NCBI RefSeq assembly: GCF_026914265.1
Contig: NC_069130.1
Location: forward strand, 40,107,306 to 40,171,305
Direction of reading: 5' to 3'
DNA from: Mya arenaria
Lineage: Eukaryota > Mollusca > Bivalvia > Myida > Myidae
Length of the DNA: 64,000 bases
Shown here: positions 12,301-22,513 of the stretch, one piece after another
Numbering within the stretch: position 1 is the first letter of the stretch
How the letters are laid out: every line of letters starts with the position of its first letter
Notes under the pieces: generated by a model
What the model saw: the letters and a program-made list of their open reading frames with translations, nothing else
Told to the model about the DNA's origin: nothing
Databases searched by the model: none
Position numbers and translations under genes: made by a program

Positions 12301-15010
12301 CAAGATACGATTAAATTTGAAGCCTCAAAAACTCATGTAAACTTTTAACCCAGATGTCCGGTTCGAAACTCGCTTGCCGTCAACAGAAACGTATTTATGT
12401 ATTACTGCTTTTTCTTTGTTATTTTTTTTACTTCCAATCAGCTAATGTGCCTTTAAATGAGTGTTCAGTAAGGGAAATGAATGATTTTATTACTTATAAT
12501 TAGCTAATGCGCCTTTAAATGAGTGTTCAGAAAGGGAAATGAATGACTGATCTTCATGTGATCAATTTCCATTTAATTTTCTATGAAGTAGGAAACAAAT
12601 ATCCGTATTGAATTGTCAAACATCCGTATTGAATTGTCAAACATCCGTATTGAATTGTCAAACATCCGTATTGAATTGTCAAATATACGTATTGAATTGT
12701 CAAACATACGTATTGAATTGTCAAACATACGTATTGAATTGTCAAACATCCGTATTGAATTGTCAAACATACGTATTGAATTGTCAAACATCCGTATTGA
12801 ATTGTCAAACATACGTATTGAATTGTCAAACATCCGTATTGAATTGTCAAACATACGTATTGAATTGTCAAACATACGTATTTTAAACATAACCCAATGA
12901 TAAGAAAGGGAAAATAAGCGTGTAGAAACCTGTTAGATTGTGAATTCTTCTTTGCTGTTATTATTTGATTAATTAATTTTATGAAGTTATGGCCCGATAT
13001 TAAAACGTACAATGTGTTTTGCCTCCGCATGCGGTGCGTCTCTGACATTCAAACCGAGCAATACTGAGTGTGAACTTGAATTTCAGATTCCTGACTCCGT
13101 GACAGCCCATTATCTCAGCAGAGCCGGATTTGAGCCAACAGACCCACGCATGTAAGACACTTAAAGGCTGCCTTTGGTTAACTACTAATTTTGTATGTCG
13201 CCTCAGTTCCTCTGAAGTTAGTTTTGCCTTATTCCTTTCCGCGTACAATTTCTAAACTATTATCCAAACGGGATCAAACAGTATCTGTAAATCGTCAAAG
13301 TTACATCACAGTTATGGCCCTTATACATTAAAATGGGGGTTGCTTACTCTTTTGATTGATATGATAATCAAACAAATATCAGAATTATCTACAAAGTTTT
13401 GCTCCTTTTACATTACTTTTTTATTTGTTTAGGAAGGGCGCTTTAAACAGTCGACATATCCAATTCCGCGGAAATATAGTCTTATATAATAATAATTTAA
13501 GTTTGACAACCAAAATAATCTAGTTATAGTGGTTGAAAAAGTATTCGCCATGAATGGTCATTTTAATAAAAATCAAAATTTGCAGTATTCGACTGGTGTC
13601 TCTGGCTGCCCAGAAGTTTGTATCAGACGTGGCGAACGACGCCCTTCAGCACTGCAAGATGAAGGGCGGGGCCATTAAAAACAAGGGAAAGGTGAGAAAC
13701 ACATTAGCTCACAACTTTTTAACGTACATTGCATCAAACTGTCAAGTGTCCTGATCGATTGTAAGGGTTTGTTTTTACAGCGATGTTGAGAAATCGCCAC
13801 ACCATGTTTATTTTATTTGTTTCGAAGGGCTTAATAGGTTTTGATAAATGCTGTATGTGTGATGCGGTTGAATCGAAATTTGAATCTATTGGCACAAAAA
13901 TACCCCCTCGAAAATGAATCAATCTACTTCAAAGTGTATTTGTAAAGTTTGAAATAGTGAAGAAATTAAAACTAAAGATGGACACAACTGCGCAGCTGAA
14001 CCTGTAATGGTTCTAATCACAGTTTTATTTTATTGGCCATTGGAAGGAATCAAGCGAAATTTTCTTGGTTTTTATTTTGTCTGCGTTCACACAGATACTA
14101 CACAAACGAGTGATAATCTAAATTAACTCGAGTTAATTAGTTGAGATTTGTCCTTTGTGTCAACTAGACATTAATCCTGCCGCTTGCGTTGCACTTCACT
14201 TTATTGATGTAATGTGTCCTAAGAAAATGGCACCATCAAGCTAAATTGTGTTTTCTGATGTGGAGTCGTTAAGCTAATTGTTGTCTTCTGGTATGTTTGC
14301 GTGCAACTTATCATAGCAACATCAAGCGTCATTTAGATTGTGACATGATTACATAAACCGATTAACATCAGGCTAAATCCGTCTATGACCTTATTCTTGG
14401 AAGAATCAATTTATATAGTAACATCTGAACTGACTGCGTACATTGAAGTACTTAGAACTAATGGAGGTGTAGAAGTGGCGCCCGCCCTTGCTAAGTACAA
14501 GATCAACCATACGACGTCACAAAGCAGCTAATGGGAATAAATATGTAACTAAATAATCAGTGCTAGGCAGACAGTTTGCTCTTAAATGTACAGGTTAACC
14601 GAGAATTTTGTTGGAATTTTCTTTTTTCCTGTGTTGCCTTTGGCTTTCTGATTGCTCGGTATAGGCCAACAAGAACAGTTGATTTCTTTTTTTTCTTCTT
14701 TTTATTGGTGTATAGGAATGACACAGTTAGCATTATTAACTAACACGTATCGACGAATTAAGGTAACCATTCATTGACCAGTTGGAAATCTGTCTCCCAC
14801 TATCCAATCAAAGTACAGAATATCATTATTATAAACCGTTTGGTTAGCGAAAGGTGTCCGAGGCCGATCATTTGAAACCGACTAAAAATGCTATCAAAAA
14901 TCAGTTATTTTTTCTTGCAGGACAAAAAGCTTGTGTTGACAATGGATGACCTGACGCCTGCCCTTGCTGAGTACGGGATCAACGTAAAGAAGCCGCTATA
15001 CTTCTCATGA
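9198..15010 (+). CDS. TAF10: TAF10, TFIID/SAGA subunit 10 (5' exon missing)
   Basis: TAF10 is a histone-fold subunit shared by TFIID and SAGA, acting in RNA polymerase II transcription initiation in the nucleus. Four coding exons on the + strand join in frame: 9198-9340, 13087-13151, 13586-13691 and 14921-15010, all with AG/GT borders. They encode 133 residues plus a partial first codon: a Ser/Pro/Ala-rich disordered leader, then PLVDFVQQLDDYTPT, IPDSVTAHYLSRAGFEPTD, IRLVSLAAQKFVSDVANDAL, QHCKMKGG and the C-terminal LTMDDLTPALAEYGINVKKP. This is the conserved TAF10 histone-fold core, nearly as known in other animals. The variable N-terminus is incomplete because the first exon here begins two bases into a codon and has no in-frame ATG before the domain's leader; an upstream exon must supply the start. 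A polyadenylation signal AATAAA lies at 15037-15042. Confidence 0.95.
9505..9585. repeat. short tandem repeat (about 18 bp)
   Basis: Four to five copies of a unit containing CATTTCCTAACCTAAG in a TAF10 intron. Confidence 0.8.
9609..9898. repeat. 42-bp tandem repeat, 7 copies
   Basis: The unit starts CATACTTAATAACAAAAATT and recurs exactly every 42 bp from 9609 to 9861; only the last copy differs (CATGCTT). It lies in the TAF10 intron. The near identity indicates recent expansion. Open frames on both strands are by-products of a period divisible by three. Confidence 0.93.
9899..11360. other. TAF10 intron, gene-free
   Basis: Part of the 3.7-kb intron between 9340 and 13087. No conserved element is recognised in this part. 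Confidence 0.5.
11361..11606. mobile_element. MITE-like element with AGGCC-ended inverted repeats, copy 2
   Basis: The left end GGCCTAAAAAGAATGTTTGG and the right end CCAAATGTATTTTTTTAGGCC are inverses. The interior has repeated GGTAGGG motifs (GTAGGGTAGGTAGG and TAGGGTCGG). It sits in a TAF10 intron, is about 246 bp and is noncoding. Confidence 0.68.
11607..12438. other. TAF10 intron, gene-free
   Basis: No exon or RNA gene is supported in this intronic stretch. Confidence 0.45.
12439..12547. repeat. two-copy tandem duplication (about 63 bp)
   Basis: AGCTAATGTGCCTTTAAATG then AGTGTTCAGTAAGGGAAATG recurs immediately as AGCTAATGCGCCTTTAAATG and so on, with a handful of substitutions. Confidence 0.8.
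12601..12882. repeat. 21-bp tandem repeat, 14 copies in two variants
   Basis: The unit is ATCCGTATTGAATTGTCAAA plus C, starting every 21 bp from 12601 to 12874. Copies carry C or A at the third position (ATCCG or ATACG) in the order CCCCAAACACACAA, so blocks and dimers have been copied together. Located in the TAF10 intron; the many frames open through it are not genes. Confidence 0.95.
13087..13151 (+). CDS. TAF10: TAF10 exon IPDSVTAHYLSRAGFEPTDPR
   Basis: Acceptor TTTCAG precedes the exon and donor GTAAGA follows 13151. It encodes the start of the histone fold and ends in phase 2, with the split codon AT|T giving isoleucine at the next exon. Confidence 0.94.
13586..13691 (+). CDS. TAF10: TAF10 exon IRLVSLAAQKFVSDVANDAL
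   Basis: Acceptor TTTGCAG, donor GTGAGA. It encodes the long central histone-fold helix, continuing QHCKMKGGAIKNKGK, and ends in phase 0. Decayed copies of this exon are at 22409-22513 and 31518-31538. Confidence 0.95.
13692..14920. other. last TAF10 intron
   Basis: A 1.2-kb intron whose sequence is collinear with 22514-23300 and 31540-32300 in units 2 and 3. It contains the exon-like remnant at about 14470-14512. Confidence 0.7.
14470..14512 (+). pseudogene. remnant resembling the TAF10 last exon
   Basis: GCGCCCGCCCTTGCTAAGTA then CAAGATCAACC closely resembles the last-exon text GCCTGCCCTTGCTGAGTACG then GGATCAACG. It is only about 40 bp, lacks good splice sites and precedes the functional exon by about 430 bp. 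Matching fragments occur at 23270-23310 and 32275-32305. It is probably an old internal exon duplication. Confidence 0.5.
14921..15010 (+). CDS. TAF10: TAF10 last exon with stop
   Basis: Acceptor TTTTTTCTTGCAG. It encodes DKKLVLTMDDLTPALAEYGI, then NVKKPLYFS and TGA at 15008-15010. LTMDDLTPAL and the NVKKP tail are diagnostic of TAF10. Confidence 0.95.
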   Translation, partial: DKKLVLTMDDLTPALAEYGINVKKPLYFS

Positions 15011-15036
15011 GTTTGCGATCATCGGATCACATAAAG

Positions 15037-15042
15037 AATAAA
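15037..15042 (+). terminator. polyadenylation signal of TAF10
   Basis: AATAAA lies 27 bp after the stop codon. A second AATAAA is at 15151-15156 in a duplicated copy of the same 3' end. Confidence 0.65.
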
Positions 15043-15107
15043 GAATAGTTTGTTTTTGGCGTTTGGTTTGTGGCTTTGGACTAACTGTTAAAAAGTTTTC
15101 AACTTGA

Positions 15108-15169
15108 ATAAGTCGCTATATTTCTCACGAGTCTACGATCGTCTGGAAACAATAAAGAATAAAGAATGT
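15108..15169 (+). repeat. tandem duplicate of the TAF10 3' end
   Basis: TCGCTATATTTCTCACGAGT followed by CTACGATCGTCTGG and AATAAAGAATAAAGAAT parallels the coding tail and 3' UTR at 14993-15046 (CCGCTATACTTCTCATGAGT and so on). The copy includes an equivalent of the final codons, but the aligned TGA reads CGA. Confidence 0.7.
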
Positions 15170-17832
15170 TTTTTGTGGCAATGGATTTATTGTCGAAGGT
15201 TTGACTTTTAAACTGACGCGGATTAGATTCTTTGTATTGTCTAATGCACTGATAACTTGGAAGTTTGTTTAAACGGAATACTATAAAACATTTAGGTAAC
15301 ATTACATTTGATATTGTTATTTTTACCAAATACACACTTGGATGCGTTGTTTTTTCTTGTGTTTTATAGACAAATATGTACCCTGTCAAGTAATGCATTT
15401 GCCTTTTTGAAAATTTTCTTTAATAAATCAATCTACCTGACTGCAAACAAATATGTTTTGTTTTATTTTAGACTCCTGCATGTTGACATAATGATTTCAT
15501 CAAATTGTTTGTTTCTTCGAATACCACTATTCATAGTTATGAAATATGTATTGAATTTGATTACATGTAAATATCTTGACACATTTATTGAGGAGTTTTT
15601 ATCCTCAGACTCCAGTTCTTATCCTTCTGTTACCTTAGGCCATTACTAGCGAACTAAAACTTTCATAGATAAAATTGAAAAAGAACTATTTGTTAAGATG
15701 TGGTGATAAATTGAAAACAATATTAACGCTTTGGACCCTAGTGTATCACAAAAACGTGAAAACGGGGTGGATGTAAAATTAATGTTACAATACATCTAGC
15801 CAACATACCGTGTAATTTTATCATGTTTACTGGCTTCAAAATTCATTTTCACTTACGTGCATGCTTCGCTTTTGTATTGCTGAAGGCGATTGCCGAGTGG
15901 CTTAAGTGAGTGGTCATCTTTCTGGGACATTTTGTTGACTTACAAGAGATGTGTGTGCGGGGGGGGGGGGGGTAAATTACGCAAATATAATCAATTCTCA
16001 GAGTGTCATTGTATTATTACAATTTTGTAATTTGTGTCGTTTAGGAAAAATGAATTTACTTTTTTACATATTTGCGAACTGAGCAAGCTGTTGTGCATAT
16101 ATCAATCTCTGCAATAGCAATAAAGTCTTTTGATATTATCGGTGTTGTTTATCATGAAAATAGCGAACTAAACATTTTTTTACGACTGTGTGTAATACGT
16201 GACATCTAAATAACATTTTGTTTTGTAAATACTGGAATGGTTAGTCATTGGAAGTAAGCACACACGCATGCACATTTCTTTTGTATTGTGAACCAATCAA
16301 TGTTATATTTTGTTATTTTACAGTACATTTAGGGCGCAAAATGCCCCCAATGAGCTATTGGTATCGCTAAATGTTCACTGTTAGCGATTCCTGGAAATGT
16401 TATCATGGAAATGTTTGACCTTTTGTTCTCGAATCTATCTTTGCTAGCATATTCTTTGCATCAGTCAAAATTGGTTCCGGTTCAATGATAAAAATGGCAG
16501 TCGCTGTGAGATTATGCCCAGCTTTGATATTTGGTAAGGAGTATCAGTATGAGGTTCTAAGCCAATACTTTCATGCACCTGGTTGTATTTGGACTAAAAG
16601 GGGTATACCTTTTAATACAGCTTGTTGAAGCCAGATGGCGTGGAGCCTACGTAATTGGTATCAAGTCCTATACCAAATTTGTTCAAAGCATACCCTGTTA
16701 CGGGATTGTCATCGTACTGGGGCTAATAGTTACTCCATACATTTACAGAACATTCAAATTAAGGTATTTCTGTTCAAAATTTCTAGCCCTAGAGAAACGT
16801 TATTTTGTTTAAAGTATTAGCATAAGGTCCTGTACCATTTTTTTAGAGGTCAGAGTTGGTTTGGAATATTTCTGTATACACTTGTATATAAAAAAAACGT
16901 TGAAAATGGGTTTTCATTTTAGACTTGAAAGCTGAGACCTCAGATAGTTTGCATTAAAATGCACTGGTAGAGGTCTGATTTCTCATTTGAAAGGTTCTAG
17001 GTCCCTTCCAGTGCATGTCATGTTTATGTTCGCCTTTAGGATCGTTCTAAGTCCTACGTCCACAATGTATATTGGCAATGTTAATCATGATCAATTTAAA
17101 CCAAACCTCATTGGAATGATGCGCTGCACATTTTCAGAGGTGTTTATTTCATGCAGAACGGTAGATATCATGGCAACTGAAATTAAACTAACTTGTCCAA
17201 AACAGGTGGCATCTTTTGAAACAAGTCTAAAACCGTTGGCATATTTTGAAACAGTTTCATTTAGTCCTTTATTGACCTTCTACTTATGCTGTTCAAGCTG
17301 ACGTGATTTTTTTTTAATTTCAACAAATGGCCGCATGTCGGCTTAAATAAAAACAGTAATTTCTATGTGAAAGCAAAGGCCTTATTACAAACAGCGGAAT
17401 GCTCCTTGGACGACCTCATACGAGAGATGTGCAAAGGAATCATTTAAAACGTGATATTTAATCGTGTAATCAAACACTTGTTATAAAAAGTGCCAATTAA
17501 GATGAACAAGTTGTGATTAAGTTGAGATTGCCCGGTTTAAATGTTGTGATATAAAATCTCGAGCATTTGTTTACGTCATTTTAGTACTTTTAATTCAATC
17601 ATCCGTTAATTTATCGCCTTAGAGAGTTCTTGTATCTGTTCAAGTGTGGTGTGAACTCTTGTTCAAGTTCGTGTATCATTTGTTTTGTTCTACCTGATCA
17701 CGTTTAAACATGTACTAGTAAGATAAAATAAGCACAAGCTCAGATAGTCAGAACGGCGTTGATCTGTTATTCTTTAACATTTACCTTATATTCAAGGGTA
17801 ACATATTTCAACTGAACAAACGCTATAAAAGT
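15170..17832. other. intergenic between TAF10 and C1q gene 1
   Basis: Noncoding. Includes a 14-base poly-G run at about 15959-15972 and, from about 16545 to 17300, degenerate dispersed repeats containing TATTTGGACT, GTTGAAG and ATGG..TGGAGC, also present at 25200-25680 and 33250-33680. Sequence around 15840-16140 is collinear with 24940-25190 and 33000-33250 of the other units. The promoter of C1q gene 1 should lie in the last few hundred bases. TATAAA sits at 17823-17828, but only 5 bp before the ATG, too close to serve as a core promoter for that start. Confidence 0.55.
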
Positions 17833-18157
17833 ATGGGAAATTTTCTATACATCTTGGTGATATGTCTTGTGTGTCTGATGTCTGATCGTTTTGCATTTGG
17901 AAATGAGCCACACTGTTCAAAATTTCACTATGAAGAAAAGTTGTTGGAAAAGCTTGTTCGCATGGAATTTAACATGGAACAGCATGAACAAGAACATAAA
18001 AAAGTTTTGGCAGAACTAAAAAGAATACAGACAGAGACGCATGCATCCAATCAGGTAGTGCTTCAAGAACTAGAAAAGGAAATTACGGCAATACGGAAAG
18101 AAAATAAAGAGCTCAAACAGGCACTTGTAGACGCTGTTCCACATATCGGGAAACAAG
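17833..18157 (+). CDS. C1q gene 1, exon 1
   Basis: Signal peptide and coiled coil; donor GTAAAA. First ATG of the frame; a second in-frame ATG (codon 16) would remove the signal peptide and is less likely. Confidence 0.88.
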
Positions 18158-18837
18158 GTAAAATGCTTTTGGTTTCACGAACTTTGTCCGTAATGTACTC
18201 AATCAATTATTTTCTGGTTCTTCGGGTTATTTAAACCCTTACGAAACAGAATTCAAATAAACTACCAAATGGGCAAAACATGTAAGGGTAATTAAATGAC
18301 CGCAAGATCTTTGGAGCATTAGCTAATGGCGTTAAATGCAAGAACTCCGCACAAAGAAAACTTTAAATTTTAAAAAGGGTTCTCTGTCTCTTGCAATAGT
18401 AACCCGTAGGTGAAATTGTTATTCCAGGTAATCCATCCGATATAGTCCTGTTCAAAGCCCGAAAATTAAAAGATATTGAACCGAATTCCAAAGGGACCTT
18501 AATCTTCAAAGAAATCCTTACAAATGTTGGAGGTGGATACGACAACTTAACGGGTGTTTTTACCAGCCCAGCCGATGGAGTGTTTCTTTTTACAATCCAC
18601 ATTTGTATTAGCAACAACAAGTACTTTCGATATGCTATCATGGTTGATGGCATCAAACACACAAAAGGCTCCATCAAAAATGACGATTGGGGAGACTGCA
18701 TAACCGCGGAGAGTATCGCCATCGTGAAAACCGGCAGTAGAGTATGGGTTGAGAACTATGGAAACGCTGGATTTTATGACAATGAAAATAGTTTTAATCA
18801 TTTCTCTGGTATAATGATATATAGTGGACAGTTCTGA
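17833..18837 (+). CDS. C1q-domain secreted protein, gene 1
   Basis: Two exons, 17833-18157 and 18428-18837, join at a phase-1 intron of 270 bp (CAAG|GTAAAA ... TTCCAG|GTAATCC) to encode 244 residues. Residues 1-23 (MGNFLYILVICLVCLMSDRF AFG) look like a signal peptide. About residues 30-105 are Glu/Lys/Gln/Leu-rich with heptad character (KLLEKLVRMEFNMEQ ... VVLQELEKEITAIRKEN), a coiled coil that could drive trimerisation. About residues 113-244 form a C1q globular domain, with FKARKL, GGGYDNLTGVFTSPADGVFL, YAIMVDG and the C-terminal FSGIMI. The family is expanded in bivalves, where members act as secreted recognition lectins; the specific ligand is unknown. It is one of three tandem paralogues. 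Sequence after residue 235 (YDNENSFNHF) is shared exactly with gene 2. Confidence 0.92.
18428..18837 (+). CDS. C1q gene 1, exon 2
   Basis: A single exon encodes the whole C1q domain and ends with TGA at 18835-18837. The 410-bp length is conserved in all three paralogues. Confidence 0.92.
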
Positions 18838-19952
18838 GGAAAACTCGAGTTGCATTTGATCATGTTTTAGAGGAAAATTGTGCATGATAGGAAATTTGTC
18901 TGAACTTATACTTAGTCTTGTAGTTTGCTACGCCTGAATGTTTAAACAAACGTATGCACCTATGATATAGACTGTTGGTTCTTCTTACAATGCGCTAGTT
19001 TTTTTGGTTAAATATACTTCTACGGTTTTTTGTTGTTATATATAGGAATAATATTGTCCCTTCTGTCCGTCCTTCCGTCCTGGGACATCGGGACAAGTCT
19101 ACTTGTCTCCATAACTATAAACGTTTATTTAAAGGACTTCCTTCAAACTTCATACACATATTAACTGTGTTAAGGAAAAGTGCTGGGTAAAGGAAACATT
19201 ATTTAGTGTATGGCAATTTTAGTGCCATTCCCCTTTGATTATTTTAATACTTTTACAGTTTTAACTGGTACACGTCTACCTTTTTCATAATTCCATACGT
19301 TTTTGAGATATCCACTTCAAACGTCATTCAAACATTGTCTAGGCGAAGTGCTGTGTATCAGAAACATTGTATTGTGTATGTTATGTTTAGATTCATTGCC
19401 CTTTATTTATTCTTTTACTTATGATTTTTATTTCTCTTCACAATTTGTATATGTGTTTCAGGTCATGACTTTAAGTGTACAAAAGAAACTTATTTAGGTA
19501 ATGATACACATATTGTGGTAAGGAGAAGTGCTAAATATTCATTATTTTGTAATGATATATCTGGTTTTCCCTTTGATTACTGTTATTATGTAACAAATCT
19601 TTACTGGGGCAAGTCTACTTTTCTCCATAACTCCATATATTTTTAGGTATTGGCTGAAAACTTCATACACATGTTGTTTGTGTTGAGAAGGAGTGTTGCA
19701 CATATTTTTTTTTGATTTTGTTTAGGTGTTTTATAATTGGTATAAGCATTTTGATAACAATTCACACGAAATAGAACAAAATCGATATATGACCCTATAA
19801 CACGCGAATTTGTCCTTATATTACAAATTGATAAAATGAAACACTGAGATGATATCGACATGGTAATGTTGTTTTAGATAGAACCAAGCATATTGTCACA
19901 TATAAACTACATGTATTCATAATCTCCAATCATATCTGCGTTTTGATGAAAA
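18838..19952. other. C1q gene 1 downstream flank
   Basis: Noncoding, nearly identical to 28041-29150. It includes a dispersed element with CCGTCCTGGGACATCGGGAC and ACAAGTCTACTT motifs at about 19050-19640 (two or three related blocks). No gene is supported. Confidence 0.6.
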
Positions 19953-19960
19953 TCCGTTTT

Positions 19961-20120
19961 GATTGTCCTGTTCATGCAGTAGTTAGCGCAATCGTTTATC
20001 ACCATGGCGTCCTATGTTCAATTTTTAGCCAGGGCGTAAGTGAGTCTGGTTTTTGGTCAACAAGCCGGACAAGTCGAAATTTCTCCGGCTATTCCGGTTT
20101 CCAACAAACGAGAGTGACTT
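19961..20120 (+). mobile_element. tRNA-derived SINE-like element, copy 1
   Basis: A degenerate tRNA-like head (GCAGTAGTTAGCGCA, then TTCAATTTTTAGCCAGGGCG) is followed by a body with CAAGCCGGACAAGTCG and TCCGGCTATTCCGGTTTCC. Orthologous copies sit at the same place in units 2 and 3, so it was inserted before the duplication. Confidence 0.68.
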
Positions 20121-21929
20121 ATAAGCTTATATAACTTTCTTCAATATCGGTGTAGAATAATAATAGTTTTAACTAAATCTTTTTAAGTGTTATTTCTACA
20201 TACAGAGGGAATTAAATTTAACATATTCCGGTAAAATATTTATACACACACAAGCACACAGAAATATGTTCCTGTCCTAATAGAAACTTAAGAAAAATAT
20301 ATTTTGAAAGTACTATGTTGACCATTCAAACCAAATTGTTGCGGCATTCCCTGTTCTTACATTAGGTAAGTATTTTTACAGTGTTTTTGTCATGTCTTAT
20401 ATGTTTGCTTATACAGGCTTTATTATGTATTGAAAGTTATGTGTAAAAGTGTAAACGTAGTATACATTTTCAATAAAACGTCTTTTTTTCGTTTATTTAA
20501 ATTCTGACAAACGCGAATCGGGCGAAAATAGTTATGTGGGCCTGGCATGGCCCGGCATGGGCGACAGCAAAATCTAATGTATGCCTTTAAACGTGTAGCT
20601 ACATGACTTGTAAAGTTTAAAACCTCGCTGATACTCGCATAAATAATTTCCATCGAACTATTGAATATGCTATTCTAATCGTACACTATACAAATACCTT
20701 GTCGCGCCCTCTTTTATGCCTAAGACTCATTTTGCAGACGGCATCACATATGTTAATGTGTTCTCGTTGATAGGATTGAATCTACATGTATATACCTGTA
20801 ACTAAGCAGAAACGAGACCTGGAGAGAGCATCGTCCGTCGATAAAATAAGCTTTATGAAAAAATGATAATCATTCTTCCACATTATATCGTTGGATTGGG
20901 TGCTTATGAGACATATGATGTTCAGAGTAGCTCTCTAATACAAGGAAATATATACTTTTTATGATATACCCTTTTGAACTTGCAATAAATGTCATGTTTT
21001 GAAAGAAATATAGTGTTCAGTTTTACTCGTTAACTCTTTTCCTTTGAGTACTCCGGTTTTCCTAGGAAACAGAACAACACTCGATCATCTCGCAATATCT
21101 TATTTTACACCCGTTGTAGAAAACAGAGCAACACTCAAATATGTCGTTTAATAGCAAACATCATCGCACCACTGACCTGAGATTCATCGCTGTTCACACC
21201 AGATTTTCGCCATAAAAAGGCTATGTAGTCCGTTAAGTGTTCCTCATCGTCGGACTGAAACATCTTCAACTCAAAATATTTACATTCTCCTATTCCTTTA
21301 TGTAGATTAAACTTGACGTTCATATTGTATAACACGCAAAGAGTTGCGACGTCATTGTTTTCTTCAATATAGCTCTCTGGCCCCAATTTTTCGAAACTTC
21401 TTAAGTCCCTTTTAATAAGATTAAGCTAAGCTCACTATTTTTGTTTTTCAAAAATTTGTGTTATATTTACTTCTTTAAGAGTTTGTATACTTAAACTAGG
21501 AATTATCTTTATGATAAACACAATAAACAGTTTTACATATCAGAATTCAATTTAAGTATGTATTTCGGCTAATTGAAATTAGCTGTTAAGCTTAAGATGT
21601 TCCAAGAAATTGGGGATCGATTGGATTAGAGCGAAATCATTCAACATATGATATACAACATTACGAAATCAGCTCCTCTTTTATACAAACGTATGATGTC
21701 GGTTACACTTCTTTATGAACAAAAACTCAATTGCTGAAGATACTGCTGATTTTAAGCAATGAATATTTTTTGTAAATGTAAATATAAGTATTGATCGCAT
21801 TTTTTCTTGCGTTTTTTTTCTGTATTTCATTTGCTCGTGTGCCCTACTGCGTTTATACATTATAAACGCAAGGAAAGGTGCGATAAATCCTTAATTAAAC
21901 TAAGTATTTATTGAATTTATTGATGGGCC
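20121..21929. other. unit 1 distal flank
   Basis: Noncoding and collinear with 29320-30500 and, more weakly, with 39900-42100. On the minus strand at 21135-21386 an 83-codon open frame (ends SGAMMFAIKRHI) has no recognised homologue; its counterpart in unit 2 has a TGG-to-TAG change, so it is not treated as a gene. Confidence 0.5.
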
Positions 21930-21937
21930 ATGAAGTC

Positions 21938-21976
21938 AAGAGCAGGGCCGGCTCTGAGCCAACTGACACACACATG
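21938..21976 (+). pseudogene. decayed TAF10 exon (SRAGFEPTD region)
   Basis: AGCAGGGCCGGCTCTGAGCC then AACTGACACACACATGTAAG parallels the functional exon text AGCAGAGCCGGATTTGAGCC, AACAGACCCACGCATGTAAG, including the donor. Upstream exon sequence and an acceptor are lost. Confidence 0.75.
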
Positions 21977-22408
21977 TAAGTTAGACTATTTATGTGTTTT
22001 TTTTTCCAATTTCTTTTTAACATTATTGTTCCGAATCTCTTTTTGTATCGGCCGAAAAAGGCGACATGTAAGTAACACTTTTTGCGTCGTTGGCAGCGTG
22101 GGGTGCGACAACATGTGTCAGAAGAGCCTTGTTAAATATATGAAAACTATGAATTTACTTTTCAATCATGATGAAACTTGACGGAAGTGTTTCTTTTCAA
22201 ACTATACTGTCTGTCGATGTTGCCACATGCTGTCAATTGTTATGTTGACATTTAACCTATTTTATTACCTGTTGTTGTTATGTTTTTCATTTACGATTTA
22301 GCACACATTCAATGTTTTCAATGTACTGACTACATATTATTTTCAATATCAAAAGAATGTTTCCGTTTACGTCATGAATGGTTATTTTGAAAATAAATAT
22401 TTTTGCAG

Positions 22409-22513
22409 TATTCGACTGGTGTCTCCTGCTGCCTAGAATTTGTATCAGACGTGGCGAACAACGTCCTGAAACACTGCCAGATCAAGGGTGGAAGCATTTA
22501 GAACAAGGGAGAT
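22409..22513 (+). pseudogene. decayed TAF10 exon (IRLVS region)
   Basis: The acceptor TTTTGCAG and the donor GTGAGA are preserved, but the exon is 105 bp rather than 106 bp. The codon for Gln in SLAAQ is changed from CAG to TAG, followed by a 1-bp deletion that shifts the frame. It cannot encode TAF10. Confidence 0.9.

Larger units (their letters stand above)
13000..21930. repeat. segmental duplication unit 1 (TAF10 3' half plus C1q gene 1)
   Basis: Reference unit of the three-unit tandem duplication. From TAF10 exon IPDSV... through C1q gene 1 and its downstream flank, this stretch has collinear counterparts in units 2 and 3. The flank after the C1q stop (18838 to about 21240) is nearly identical to 28041-30500 but clearly diverged from the corresponding part of unit 3. 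The left edge is approximate: homology is visible from the exon at 13087 and no closer boundary can be fixed by eye. Confidence 0.75.

Noticed and set aside
12573..13048. Repeat-rich frames on both strands
   Set aside because: They read the 21-bp array (7 codons per unit) inside a TAF10 intron.
17823..17828. TATA box of C1q gene 1
   Set aside because: TATAAA ends only a few bases before the ATG, too close for a core promoter of that start; genes 2 and 3 have ATAAAA there, so it is probably leader sequence.
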